From Parus major (taxonomy: Eukaryota > Chordata > Aves > Passeriformes > Paridae), in NCBI RefSeq assembly GCF_001522545.3, contig NC_031770.1, positions 92,646,339 to 92,710,338 on the forward strand: DNA of 64,000 nt, in the 5' to 3' direction. Of the stretch, positions 53,301 to 59,800 are shown in pieces (positions within the stretch are counted from its first letter, which is position 1; each line of letters begins with the position of its first letter). The position numbers and the translations under genes were made by a program. Under the pieces are notes generated by a model that saw only the letters and a program-made list of their open reading frames with translations, was not told the DNA's origin and made no database searches.

Positions 53301-53313
53301 TCATGTTCTAGAA
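2147..53313 (-). CDS. ARHGEF10: ARHGEF10 (Rho guanine-nucleotide exchange factor 10), 23 exons, both ends outside or unrecognised
   Basis: ARHGEF10 activates Rho-family GTPases by promoting GDP/GTP exchange through a Dbl-homology (DH) domain. The family also has a PH-like module and a WD40-like C-terminal half. I assembled 23 exons on the minus strand by protein similarity to remembered vertebrate ARHGEF10 and by splice borders. Each has AG before and GT after, and all codon phases join, giving 3069 nt. In the assembled fragment: disordered acidic/Pro/Ser region about residues 1-275; coiled coil and basic segment 276-353; DH about 392-604, with helix signatures [20 protein letters not shown] and [19 protein letters not shown]-like about 605-855; WD40-like from about 870. 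The match is closer to ARHGEF10 than to its paralogue ARHGEF10L, because of the segments [18 protein letters not shown] and [14 protein letters not shown]. The start codon and the final WD40 exons are absent. No frameshift or stop interrupts the reading frame. Confidence 0.95.
2305..3205 (-). other. Intron, exons 22-23
   Basis: AT-rich, no exon or repeat recognised. An open frame at 2947-3141 has no family resemblance. Confidence 0.7.
3206..3429 (-). CDS. ARHGEF10: ARHGEF10 exon 22 visible (WD40-like region)
   Basis: 224 bp encoding [20 protein letters not shown] then [20 protein letters not shown], a charged variable loop and [11 protein letters not shown]. The blades [16 protein letters not shown] and ILCMVYIP alternate hydrophobic strands as in WD40-type propellers. 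The last two bases (AG) pair with the next exon to give Ser. The donor is GTGATT. Confidence 0.96.
3430..4748 (-). other. Intron, exons 21-22
   Basis: AT-rich, no exon or repeat recognised. Confidence 0.7.
4749..4835 (-). CDS. ARHGEF10: ARHGEF10 exon 21 visible
   Basis: 87 bp, exactly 29 codons in phase 0, encoding [20 protein letters not shown] then CAVEHGFLW. The ends are conserved while the middle ([12 protein letters not shown]) is variable. The borders are CTTTTTGAAG and GTAAGT. HGFLW-IGSCT across the next junction is the family sequence. Confidence 0.94.
4836..8303 (-). other. Intron, exons 20-21
   Basis: Mostly unclassified. About 4950-5290 has words resembling an old CR1-type 3' end in minus orientation (for example 'cccagcttcccatgggcag' and 'caagtgcttcatgact'), but it is too decayed to call as a feature. 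An A/C-rich low-complexity patch lies at 6209-6265. Confidence 0.5.
8304..8425 (-). CDS. ARHGEF10: ARHGEF10 exon 20 visible (link to the WD40-like half)
   Basis: 122 bp encoding [20 protein letters not shown] then [20 protein letters not shown]. It matches the family segment [42 protein letters not shown]. The acceptor is CATTACAG and the donor GTGAAT, a weaker match than most. Confidence 0.95.
8426..9344 (-). other. Intron, exons 19-20
   Basis: No exon or repeat recognised. An open frame at 8724-9008 is unsupported. Confidence 0.7.
9345..9445 (-). CDS. ARHGEF10: ARHGEF10 exon 19 visible
   Basis: 101 bp encoding [20 protein letters not shown] then [13 protein letters not shown]. The final helix, [13 protein letters not shown], is the C-terminal helix that closes PH folds. 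The acceptor is TATTGCAG and the donor GTAATT. Confidence 0.95.
9446..9924 (-). other. Intron, exons 18-19
   Basis: 479 bp, one of the shorter introns. Nothing recognised apart from the splice borders. Confidence 0.75.
9925..10052 (-). CDS. ARHGEF10: ARHGEF10 exon 18 visible
   Basis: 128 bp encoding [20 protein letters not shown] then [20 protein letters not shown] and QDK. The donor chosen is GTCAGT because it keeps frame (AA plus G gives Lys, then SGRPTFF). A second GT four bases downstream (GTGTAA) would break the frame. The acceptor is TTTTTCAG. Confidence 0.94.
10053..11690 (-). other. Intron, exons 17-18
   Basis: Holds the 48-49 bp tandem duplication listed separately. Otherwise nothing recognised. 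Confidence 0.7.
10980..11076. repeat. Tandem duplication, two units of 49 and 48 bp
   Basis: Copies at 10980-11028 and 11029-11076 abut directly. Both begin with the same 21 bases (gaaattcagctttcatatatt) and end with ttgcaac(c)tgt, with mismatches in the middle. Confidence 0.85.
11691..11806 (-). CDS. ARHGEF10: ARHGEF10 exon 17 visible
   Basis: 116 bp encoding [20 protein letters not shown] then [18 protein letters not shown]. It is highly conserved (family form: [21 protein letters not shown]) and predicted helical, inserted within or after the PH-like fold. The borders are CATTTCAG and GTAATA. Confidence 0.95.
11807..23917 (-). other. 12.1-kb intron, exons 16-17
   Basis: The largest intron bounded on both sides. 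Two GC-richer patches stand out, 12841-13170 and 20180-20880, with overlapping open frames on both strands but no recognisable protein. A short (gttaacctat) cluster is listed separately. I saw no extra ARHGEF10 exon, and exon phases join across the gap (A plus AC gives Asn). Confidence 0.6.
17870..17937. repeat. Imperfect cluster of 'gttaacctat'
   Basis: Three copies of gttaacctat begin at 17870, 17890 and 17915, interleaved with ttaaac-type words. It is degenerate, about 20-25 bp period. Confidence 0.6.
23918..24093 (-). CDS. ARHGEF10: ARHGEF10 exon 16 visible (PH-like region, variable loop)
   Basis: 176 bp encoding [20 protein letters not shown] then [20 protein letters not shown] and [18 protein letters not shown]. 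The first part ([18 protein letters not shown]) is conserved. The second half looks diverged from the mammalian protein as I remember it and probably forms a PH loop. It is followed by the largest intron in the window. The borders are CTTCCAG and GTAAGT. Confidence 0.92.
24094..26348 (-). other. Intron, exons 15-16
   Basis: No repeat family recognised. A short T/G-rich stretch of gtttgtttgttt type lies near 25955-25990. Confidence 0.65.
26349..26494 (-). CDS. ARHGEF10: ARHGEF10 exon 15 visible (PH-like region, first strands)
   Basis: 146 bp encoding [20 protein letters not shown] then [20 protein letters not shown] and LMCATVNIR. The [13 protein letters not shown] strand pair is the characteristic 'hydrophobic-F-L-F/N-D' pattern of a PH domain after a DH. 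The acceptor is AAATCCAG and the donor GTAAGA. Confidence 0.95.
26495..28754 (-). other. Intron, exons 14-15
   Basis: Contains the CR1 3'-end copy at 27171-27652. The rest is unclassified. Confidence 0.7.
27171..27652 (+). mobile_element. CR1 LINE, 5'-truncated 3' end
   Basis: The chicken-repeat-1 3' region is recognisable in order: 'catgtcctgggg.gcatcagg', 'gaggagtgactgaggtcacttggtctg', 'agactgaggggagacctca', 'cagagggtggctgggcattggaacaggctcccc', 'gcatttggacaa' and 'gattctgtgata'. About 100 bp of the usual consensus is missing between 'acttcctc' and 'attcatcacacagagg', so this copy has an internal deletion. It is opposite in sense to ARHGEF10. The open frames on both strands here (for example 27373-27648) are by-products of the repeat. 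Confidence 0.9.
28755..28925 (-). CDS. ARHGEF10: ARHGEF10 exon 14 visible (end of the DH domain)
   Basis: 171 bp encoding [20 protein letters not shown] then [20 protein letters not shown] and [17 protein letters not shown]. This completes the long C-terminal DH helix that leads into the PH-like part. The borders are CCCCTCAG and GTAAGG. The open frame continues past both splice sites by chance. Confidence 0.96.
28926..30313 (-). other. Intron, exons 13-14
   Basis: Nothing recognised. The open frames at 29432-29861 lack any family resemblance. Confidence 0.65.
30314..30406 (-). CDS. ARHGEF10: ARHGEF10 exon 13 visible (DH conserved region 3)
   Basis: 93 bp encoding [20 protein letters not shown] then [11 protein letters not shown]. 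The [14 protein letters not shown] helix is the signature of DH conserved region 3, the main GTPase-contacting and catalytic surface. Human ARHGEF10, as I remember it, has QEQEASPDRTTLYSLMMKPI, so the bird form differs at only a few positions. The borders are TTGCAG and GTAAAT. Confidence 0.96.
30407..32156 (-). other. Intron, exons 12-13
   Basis: Nothing recognised. Confidence 0.65.
32157..32273 (-). CDS. ARHGEF10: ARHGEF10 exon 12 visible (DH domain)
   Basis: 117 bp encoding [20 protein letters not shown] then [19 protein letters not shown]. The [11 protein letters not shown] helix is the usual 'Y..Y..N' DH conserved region 2. The borders are CTTTTCAG and GTTAGT. Confidence 0.95.
32274..33529 (-). 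other. Intron, exons 11-12
   Basis: Nothing recognised. Confidence 0.65.
33530..33709 (-). CDS. ARHGEF10: ARHGEF10 exon 11 visible (DH domain)
   Basis: 180 bp, 60 codons, encoding [20 protein letters not shown] and, further on, [20 protein letters not shown] and MIGDVFVAS. This is the region between DH conserved regions 1 and 2, including the loop that positions the bound GTPase. The borders are CCCCACAG and GTAAGC. Confidence 0.96.
33934..34011 (-). CDS. ARHGEF10: ARHGEF10 exon 10 visible (DH conserved region 1)
   Basis: 78 bp, phase 0 at both ends, encoding [20 protein letters not shown] then LKRILE. This is the first helix of the DH domain, the E-x-x-Y-type conserved region 1 that contacts the GTPase. 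The donor is GTATCT. The next intron is only 224 bp. Confidence 0.95.
34299..34418 (+). mobile_element. CR1 LINE 3'-end fragment
   Basis: About 120 bp matching the extreme 3' end of CR1: 'gcatttaacaatgtctcagg', 'ggctgccctgtgcagagcca', 'agatggacgtcagtgatcct' and 'caggatattctataatccta' correspond to the familiar CR1 tail. Strongly diverged. Confidence 0.8.
35550..36720 (-). mobile_element. Decayed CR1 LINE ORF2 fragment (endonuclease-RT linker into reverse transcriptase)
   Basis: Read on the minus strand, the order matches CR1 ORF2. The stretch around 'gttaggaaagccaaagc' followed by 'gaagagtttctgataactat' and 'gttggcaacaaaagga' is the linker after the endonuclease. 'gagatgggatggatataagg' lies further on, then 'ggcctcacctcagtctcaac' and 'aaaagtgatggaacacatgc'. 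'ttccaaagcattcctatact' falls where CR1 has the reverse-transcriptase segment F-D-T-V-S-H-S-I-L. Near 35570 'cagcagagctgctctgcgga' matches the later RT region. Frameshifts and stops are present throughout, so it is inactive. It is in the same sense as ARHGEF10. The ends are approximate and the alignment is from memory. It accounts for the GC-rich block of overlapping open frames at 35.5-35.9 kb. Confidence 0.78.
37717..37829 (-). CDS. ARHGEF10: ARHGEF10 exon 9 visible (linker into the DH domain)
   Basis: 113 bp encoding [20 protein letters not shown] then [16 protein letters not shown], the conserved lead into the DH domain. The acceptor is TTATTTGTAG and the donor GTAGTA. The next exon starts with VVRRYILG, so [10 protein letters not shown] joins as in other vertebrate ARHGEF10 proteins. 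Confidence 0.94.
39362..39958 (+). mobile_element. ERVL-like solo LTR with 5-bp target-site duplication
   Basis: The LTR runs 39367-39953 (587 bp), begins TGTGCTGG and ends CATGACA, and is flanked by a perfect GTAAC duplication (39362-39366 and 39954-39958). Family words known from bird genomes appear in order: 'gctggttttggctgggg', 'acagagccaaggcctttt', 'ttgggaggagacacagcc', a TATA box 'tatataaag' at 39640-39648, 'ctctcctggagatgg' and 'gctgtgtggggcttgg'. A 5-bp duplication is typical of class III (ERVL) elements. There is no internal viral sequence next to it, so it is a solo LTR left by recombination. It is oriented opposite to ARHGEF10. Confidence 0.92.
39640..39648 (+). promoter_or_regulatory. 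TATA box of the solo LTR
   Basis: TATATAAAG sits in the middle of the LTR at the place expected for the U3 promoter. Transcription from it would run antisense to ARHGEF10. Activity is not shown. Confidence 0.5.
40278..40392 (-). CDS. ARHGEF10: ARHGEF10 exon 8 visible (basic segment before the DH domain)
   Basis: 115 bp encoding [20 protein letters not shown] then [18 protein letters not shown]. It continues the helix of the preceding exon and ends in a basic, Ser-rich stretch ([11 protein letters not shown]). The acceptor is CTTACAG and the donor GTACAT. The last base pairs with the next exon to give Glu. Confidence 0.93.
40393..41550 (-). other. Intron, exons 7-8
   Basis: Nothing recognised. 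Confidence 0.65.
41551..41667 (-). CDS. ARHGEF10: ARHGEF10 exon 7 visible (coiled-coil cassette)
   Basis: 117 bp, 39 codons, phase 0 at both ends. It encodes [20 protein letters not shown], then [19 protein letters not shown], a charged helix with heptad spacing typical of a coiled coil. The exon is frame-neutral, so its inclusion may be regulated. I recall ARHGEF10 isoforms that differ in this area, but this is from memory. The acceptor is CACTGTAG and the donor GTAGTA. A small tandem repeat lies about 95 bp upstream of the acceptor. Confidence 0.93.
41668..44749 (-). other. Intron, exons 6-7
   Basis: Contains the tandem repeat at 41762-41836. A GC-richer stretch around 43900-44170 is unclassified. 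Confidence 0.65.
41762..41836. repeat. Minisatellite, about 4 units of 16-18 bp
   Basis: Four copies of the core 'ggaaactatcact' (some with one extra a), separated by variable 'aaag/gagg' ends. It lies about 95 bp from the exon 7 acceptor, on the intron side. Confidence 0.85.
44750..44913 (-). CDS. ARHGEF10: ARHGEF10 exon 6 visible (second IYDDV block, Ser/acidic segment)
   Basis: 164 bp encoding [20 protein letters not shown] then [20 protein letters not shown] and a short basic tail, [15 protein letters not shown]. This is the most diagnostic segment for ARHGEF10. The open frame runs on at both sides but the exon is bounded by TTCTTGCAG and GTATGT. The coding part is therefore much shorter than the surrounding open frame. 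Confidence 0.95.
44914..47449 (-). other. Intron, exons 5-6
   Basis: Nothing recognised apart from short poly-A/T tracts. Confidence 0.65.
47450..47506 (-). CDS. ARHGEF10: ARHGEF10 exon 5 visible (first IYDDV block)
   Basis: 57 bp (19 codons, same phase at both ends) encoding [18 protein letters not shown]. It shares the IYDDV motif with the start of the next exon. The donor is GTTTGA, a weaker match to the consensus than its neighbours. A CR1 fragment starts about 60 bp beyond its acceptor. Confidence 0.92.
47507..48591 (-). other. Intron, exons 4-5
   Basis: Contains a CR1 fragment close to the exon 5 acceptor. The remainder is unclassified. Confidence 0.65.
47568..47692 (+). mobile_element. 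CR1-type LINE 3'-end fragment
   Basis: 'aagaggcatttggacaaagc', 'tttggtcagccctgaaatgg', 'tcaggcagttgaaatgctgt' and 'aggtcctctccaacc' followed by 'tattgtattctatt' are the tail of an older CR1-type family. It begins about 60 bp from the exon 5 acceptor and is opposite in sense to the gene. Confidence 0.8.
48592..48671 (-). CDS. ARHGEF10: ARHGEF10 exon 4 visible
   Basis: 80 bp encoding [20 protein letters not shown] then NTAWME. The segment ALAKW-ADP-NTAWMENP is characteristic of ARHGEF10. The acceptor is a pyrimidine-rich CCTCTTTTTCAAG. A second possible AG about 30 bases further upstream would bring in an in-frame stop and was rejected. The donor is GTAAGT. Confidence 0.9.
48672..49868 (-). 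other. Intron, exons 3-4
   Basis: T/G-rich low-complexity stretch at about 49326-49375. No repeat family or extra exon recognised. Confidence 0.65.
49869..49932 (-). CDS. ARHGEF10: ARHGEF10 exon 3 visible
   Basis: 64 bp encoding [20 protein letters not shown] plus split codons at both ends. The acceptor follows CTTGGCAG and the donor is GTGATT. It was placed by frame continuity rather than strong family memory: its last two bases (AG) join the first base (T) of the next exon to give Ser, and its first two (GT) complete Gly from the exon before. Confidence 0.8.
49933..50875 (-). other. Intron, exons 2-3
   Basis: AT-rich. Nothing recognised. Confidence 0.65.
50876..51166 (-). CDS. ARHGEF10: ARHGEF10 exon 2 visible (long Pro/Ser-rich exon)
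   Basis: 291 bp, the longest exon seen, encoding about 97 residues. It has a [20 protein letters not shown] core and then a Tyr/Pro/Val-rich stretch, [20 protein letters not shown]. It ends RSVSVDEE plus one base that joins the next exon as Gly. There are many Ser-Pro pairs, as expected for a disordered, phosphorylatable linker. The entry and exit phases are the same, so the exon could be skipped without a frameshift. Confidence 0.88.
51167..53142 (-). other. Intron, exons 1-2
   Basis: The stretch about 52050-52700 is less AT-rich than its surroundings and could be an old repeat, but I do not recognise a family. A pyrimidine-rich tract of ttcctttctttttcc type lies near 52765-52812. Confidence 0.6.
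53143..53313 (-). CDS. ARHGEF10: ARHGEF10 exon 1 of those visible (acidic N-terminal region)
   Basis: 171 bp. It encodes the acidic stretch [20 protein letters not shown], followed by a Pro-rich tail ending AGAA. It begins with two bases completing a codon from an upstream exon and ends with the first base of the next codon, so it is not the start exon. The acceptor is a CACAG after a CTTTG and the donor is [26 protein letters not shown] is the most conserved part of the N terminus in this family. The region is expected to be disordered. Confidence 0.9.
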
Positions 53314-55635
53314 CTGTGCAAAGACACACCTTTGGTTGTTTGCTCTTAATAACGATCTCATGGGACCAGTAAATGCTCCACATTACAAATGAAGCTTACA
53401 CAATGAACCCTTAGAATTTTAGGTAACTGGAACAGAACAAAAGTTGATTGATGTGTTGATAACCTCATGCAGTTTTCAATAAATCCTTTAGTGCAAACAA
53501 GGAAATTACTTGGAAATAAATAAACAAGTAATAATGCAAATACACTTGCTTTTTTCATAATGAGCCAAAAGATTTTTAGAACACCTAAACAGCCAATTTT
53601 AAAACAAGTTCACCAATTAATTTATTTGCACAGGGACTTTGCAACTTTAAAACTTTAAGTAATTTTTCCTTTTTAAATCAAACTCCTAAGTCTATTCTTT
53701 CCTAACAGTGCCCAAATACCAGTGACAATAACTGAGTTCACACACTCCAACAGAGACAAGCAGATTGTTTTTCCTACTCCAATCTGAGACAGTTTTAAAC
53801 CAAGGACCTCAAGCAACATGCTATTAGCCCTATTACCACACACAAGTGCACTCTGGTGGAGGGAGGGTGTGGAACCTTTGAAGAAATGGCTGAAATAATG
53901 ACACCCTAATATGAATAGGAATTGAGGTTTTTTTTCTCTTTGCTTTTGAAGATACTGTAGCACAGATTTGGCACTGTACATCGGGCTGGGGAGAGGGAGC
54001 AGGAAGAAGTACACAGCAGTTTCTCCCATGCCATTGGGGAAAACCCATGAAAATTTAAACCCCTTCATGTTCTACAGCATAAAACAATATCCTAAAAAAG
54101 ATAAAGATGTAAACACACAAGTACATAAAAACTTATAAAAAAAGTTATAAAAATTTACCCAAAGGTGATAAGGTTCACCCCCCCTCCTTTCTCAGGTAAC
54201 ACAAAATGAAAAATAAGTCTTGCAAAGACAATTGATCTGCTGCATCGTGATGATGTTATCAGCTATCCTACCATCCAGGACACATTTTTTATCTTTATCA
54301 TAAAACTCACAACACCCCAAAGCTCTAGACTGCTTAGATTGTCATGGTAATCAGCATTCCTGCCAAGGCTTCTGTTTCTTCAGGAAAGCTCAGCTCAGGC
54401 TGAGCCAGCATATTTTACCACAGCCACAAATAACAAGATCTTTCATGCAGCCTCTCTGCAGGAGAAAAAGTGAACTAATTGCAAAAACAGTACAGAACAA
54501 AAAACCCAGGTTATCCTGCATTTATTGTCATGTGTTATGGCTGAGACAGCAGGACATTTAATTTCATTTTGATGAATTCCTTTCAAAATTCTTCTGTATG
54601 AAATCAGGTTTCTCATTTTTGCTTTGTCCATTAGCAATTCTTTTTTTTCCTGAAAGATGCAAGAAATTCTTCAGAGCTCGTCCAAGTGATTAAAGACAAA
54701 CAAACATGGCATTCTTCCTAATTCAGCATCCATCTGACTAAACTGTAATACTTTTTGCTTGACTGTGTAATGGGGAAAAGAAATAAAAGAGGGGAAAATG
54801 TATTTTCAATATGATTTAAAAAAAAACAAAATGGATGTGACATCTAATTTTTTTTTTGATATGGCTGTTAACACCACCCCCCTTCATTCATTTCAAAACA
54901 TTTACTTTGCATCATAGACAAACAAGGCACAGAACCTGATAAATGGGCACTACAGCCTGGAGAGATCCCATAATCGCACCACTGATGGGACAGCGGGTTA
55001 GGATTACAAAAAGAGACAAAAAGAGAAAGAATACATTGTCTGTCAGAAAGGGTAGACAGGAGCCAAACAAATATCCTCAGTTCAGAAAGTTTTAAAACTG
55101 TATTTCAGCTCTGCATCACTTCTACATTTGCTTAATTCTGCAGGCATAAACTTCAGCCTTTTAAATTTACAGATACCTTCCATCTCACATTTAATAAAAC
55201 TATTCTCTTTAAGCTTGTAATATCAAGGGCATACTATTTCAGTTGATGGAAAAAGTATTTAAACAACAAAAATAATAATAAAAAAAAAATAAAAAAGAAG
55301 AGGTTGAGGGCTTTTTGCTTCAACTTTAGAGCTGATCAGAACTGCAGATAAATACATTCTATATCACAAAAAAACAGACAAATTCCTGTTTGGAAAATAC
55401 CTATTTTCCACAGTTCTTTGTGTTATGTCACAACAACACACAGACAAAAGCTCTTTCTAAGTGCTACAATTAGGAAGACAGACTGCAGCTAGACCCAGGC
55501 TGAATCTGGCTAATAAGCACCATCACACATCTTGCAAAATTTCATGCTCATGAAGAAAGCCCCAGTTCCTCCAACCCCTTATCTGCAAATCAAAAGGATC
55601 AAGCCAAAAAGTGCATGAAGCAACTGCTCTTGCAG

Positions 55636-55652
55636 AAAAAAAAAAAAAAAAA
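55636..55652. repeat. Poly-A tract
   Basis: 17 consecutive A bases. No LINE or processed-pseudogene body was recognised beside it. Confidence 0.8.
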
Positions 55653-56788
55653 GGCAGGGAGAGGGGGAGTTTGGTGAGTGTGTGAGGGCAGGTTTTCAAC
55701 GGCACCCTCCCTTGCAAAAAACACACAGAGGAAACTTATTTTTTTTACCATCATTTTAAAATGAAGTAATTCTTTTTCTGAAGTAATAATCACACAATGC
55801 TTAGAATGAGTGTGTCTGTCTTGAATTACTTCAAATAATTAAATTAGTTACTAAAAATCCAATTTTCTCTTTCACCACTACTAATATCCTTAGCTTTCTG
55901 TGTGCAACCAGAGCAATGGGAATACAAAATTTGATTGAACTTGCTCATCTTATGGCTATGCCATTCTGAGAGCTCTGTAAATGCTTCAGGGAAATTCTTG
56001 CATTTCTAAAAATTTATATCTGGAGTTTTCAAGACCAAAAAAAAATCTGATATAATGGAAAACATTGTCTTCAAGTTAAATTAAGTATGAAAGTGCTAAT
56101 TTAGAATCAGAAAAAGGAACACATGTTCTCATAACTGTGCACAGCACACAGATTTATGAATTTTTCTGTGCTTTGTTATCCAGTGAAATGACATTTCTTA
56201 AGTTTACTTCAAAAATAAGCTCACTTAGGTTGTGTTTATAGAGAACTGCTGGGGCATAAGCAAATTTAAAAAATGTTTAGTTGCTCTGCAACTTGCAAAG
56301 CATTCCTGGCACCATTTGCCTTCCCATCCATTATCCTCAAATTATTTATACTTCAATGTAATATAGCTAAGGAGTTAAAAGAGTGACATTAATTTTAAAG
56401 CCCAGATTAAGTCACTGAAGCTTCATTAATAGTTTTCTTAAACAGTTTATTTTAGTGACACAGAAGTAAGAGAAAATAGCTCTGCATGTACTATCAAGTG
56501 CACTTTGAATACAATAGGAACACACCAGAAAAAAATAAAAGCTCCCCAAATGTCTGTCCCCTCTTGCTATCTTGTAAATCCATGATGACCCAGAAGTCCA
56601 CTGAAAAAGTCAACTTTCTTGCATTAAAAACCAAGATAAAGGAAGAATGAAATAGAACTACAACACAAACAGTTCAGCACAGTAAGAATAAGCCTGGAAG
56701 CCCTGGACACAACAGGCATGCTGCCACCAAGAAATATGAATAATTTATGTTTTAAGGTTTGAAAAATATTTTTAGAAACAGAAAATTT

Positions 56789-56836
56789 CTAAATTTCCAT
56801 TTATGGAAAAACATAAATTTCCATTTATGGAAAAAT
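56789..56836. repeat. Short direct repeat containing a palindrome
   Basis: Two copies of 'aaatttccatttatggaaaaa', starting 25 bp apart. Each contains the near-palindrome ttccatttatggaa, so either strand could fold into a small hairpin. Confidence 0.75.
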
Positions 56837-59800
56837 TATACAGAAGCCTTCCAAGAAATGGAGGGCTTCTGTGTATTAGGGATGTCATTTTTGAAATCAG
56901 TTGTACCCAATTTTTTTTTTTTAAAGTTCACAGGCTATTATGGAACAAAAAGCAGAAATGTATCTATTATATTTAAAGAACTCGATAAATATTTTTAGTC
57001 GTTACTACCATGACTGATGAAGGAAATAAGTGTACAATGCTTCAAATGGCACATATGTAATTATTATTTAGTGAAAAATATGAATACAATACTGAACTAA
57101 ACTAAATACGAATACAATACTAAAACACACTGGCAGGAGTTGCCTGCTCTTATTCCAACGTGCAGTTTTAAAACATTTATCTTTTTTGTACATTATTTTG
57201 GATTGCAACAAGACACTTAGAACTGCAAAGACCTACCTTCCTTTCAAATGAATTCCCCAAATGTTTCAACTTTCTACAAACACTTGAGTAACTTGAAATA
57301 CATAAGAAAATATTTTTAGTAAAAAATTTAAAATGCTACTACTACAGAATATTTTTAGGTAGTATAAAATGTGTTAACTTACACAGGTTACAAGTCAAAA
57401 TAAACTGTCAGACATAGCAATCAAAATGTTTATTATTTATCCTTGATACATTCCAGAGATTTCTCTGATGAGATACCCTTCCCTTTATAAACCTGTTTTT
57501 CTATTGCCGAGCTCTTTATGGAAGTGTACAACAGAAATAAGTATTGAAAGCATACAGTTACCAGGAAACAACTGAATTTTTAAAGGTATCATTATTTTTG
57601 TAAAATTAGCCCTTTGGGGCCAAACATATTCTGCTGACTGTGCTCCAGGATAAACGGGATCTCAAGCTCTTCCCTTTTTATTTCAGAAGAGATTTAATAG
57701 CAGAGGCTTGGTGTTTGTCAGGATGGTGAGCCTTGTGCTAGGAAACACTCATGTCTGCAGAAGCTTCCAGGTTTGGCCACCTTTGTAAAATAAAAGCTGC
57801 CTCATATTCAGCAGGAACTTGAAGACAGGTTTCAAGAAACTTGCCCACCACTGGACAGCCTCTTGTTTCTCCCAGCTTGAAAGCACTACTTAGGTTGCAT
57901 TCCTACAGCTAGAAAGCAACGTGGTATTTTCAACCCACTCATCTCCCACTTGTGACCATTAATTCTTCAGTTCCAGGACAGAAAACTGCAGCTAAATATT
58001 CTTTCACTCTGGTACTCAGCTGACACATCGCTCTTCTGCCCTTCCTCAAAGGACACCTGCACCAGCGCAGGGAGAGCAGCGAGGTGCGGGGCAGGAGGGA
58101 TCCTGCAGGAGAAAGAAAGGCTGACCTGCAGAGCAAGTGCTTCTGCCAACACTGCCCTTCACTGACACTTCCCAGTCACACGTACACACAGTCACTCACC
58201 AGTACACCACTGGCATCCATAAATCACCTCCTCACACAGTCACACAGGTGGAAAGTATCTCTTTTGCTCAGGGAAAATAAACAGCTAGGACAAAACTGTG
58301 TATGCAAAAACACACGAGTAAGCACTCCTTCCCATGGGAAGCGGATCAGAGCCAAGGACTTTCATTCCCCATGCACTCTCAGTTGTGCTAAGCTGGCACT
58401 GCAGGGAACCCAGGTCCTTGTGCTACAAGCACACTGCTAATTACACACAGTTCACACACACATCCAAAGCATGACCACAATGTTATCATTATCAGTCTCT
58501 GTGGAAAACAGTTTAAAAAAAAAACCCAACCAAACTAAAGAGTATACATTCATGCAAAAAGTGTTTCTAGTGATGGAAACAAAAGCAAAACCACATGAAT
58601 TAACAGGCTTTCCCTGTAAATAAATAACAAAGAAATAAGTACAAATGCCTCTTCAGTATTTTGCAAATACATACACTACATACTAATTATGTTGTTGAGC
58701 ATGCACAACAGATATTGTTCTTCTGGATAAAAAAACAAATTCAAAACCAGTGTCAGAAGAGTAATGAATCTGCCTGTTCAAGTTTCAGAGAGCCTTCTAA
58801 CAACAGCATGCCTAACACCAAAAAAATTGCATTCCTTGAAATAAAGCCCAAGTCTGTGAATGGATGAGATTTACAAATAGAAAAAACCCTGAAGTTTACA
58901 AACCACTCACAGAGATAAAAGTTAAGTATTAATTACCTAAAATTTAAAAGAACTGAGTGGCAAAAAATCAAGTCTAAAATTAAAGCATTAAGACATGAAC
59001 CAGGCTGTCCAGAGAAAAGCAAGAGCAACACCAGTAGACTTGTACTCCTTTGTACATGCATGCCTCAGCATGCTTTTCAGTTCTGGCTACCAACAAGGCA
59101 GCTATGTAAAATCAGTGTTTTGTGGCCATTCACTTTAAATATTCAGCACACTCGTGGCACTGGTATTGCCTGCCACCACTAGAAACACAGATCAAGCCTA
59201 GTCCCAAGGATGTCTTTTCTACCTCAGCCCCATATTAGCACATTCTGACATACGAATTTCACCAATTCTGCAGGTGCTGTAAGGAAAGCCTGTGCACATG
59301 TTATTTGGAATACTGCATAAATACATAGGAGATCCCTCTCTATGCTGAAAAGCACCTATCCATATTAAAGGCTACTAGCTTTCCATCAGTATTCAAGGAA
59401 TACCAATATATATATATTTAACCCTTAGAAATCCAGAAGTCACCCATCTGAATTGGTATAAATGCCACTAGGCAGCTTAGCTGAGGTACAACGGGTCTGC
59501 TGATGATGGCTGTGTAGCCGAGCACGGCCTCAACCACTGCACACATGACCCACTGAACTCTCCTACAACGTGCTGCCAAATGGACAATCCACACAGGGAA
59601 TAGGAAAACCAGAGAGCTCTAATAAAACAGAAATGAAACAGCAGACTACAAAGTCATTGAGAAAATTAAATATCCAGCTCTGGCAGTGCAAGGACAGAAC
59701 ATGTTGGCTAACCATCAGGTACAAATGACAACCAAAGGAAAATAAAAAATTTTCTACAAAATGTAGCTTTGACCATGTAGTCAACAATTTTATGAATAAC

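Noticed and set aside
57939..58152. Minus-strand 65-aa frame as a possible first ARHGEF10 exon
   Set aside because: No similarity to a family N terminus, and I could not find a donor that supplies the needed single base.
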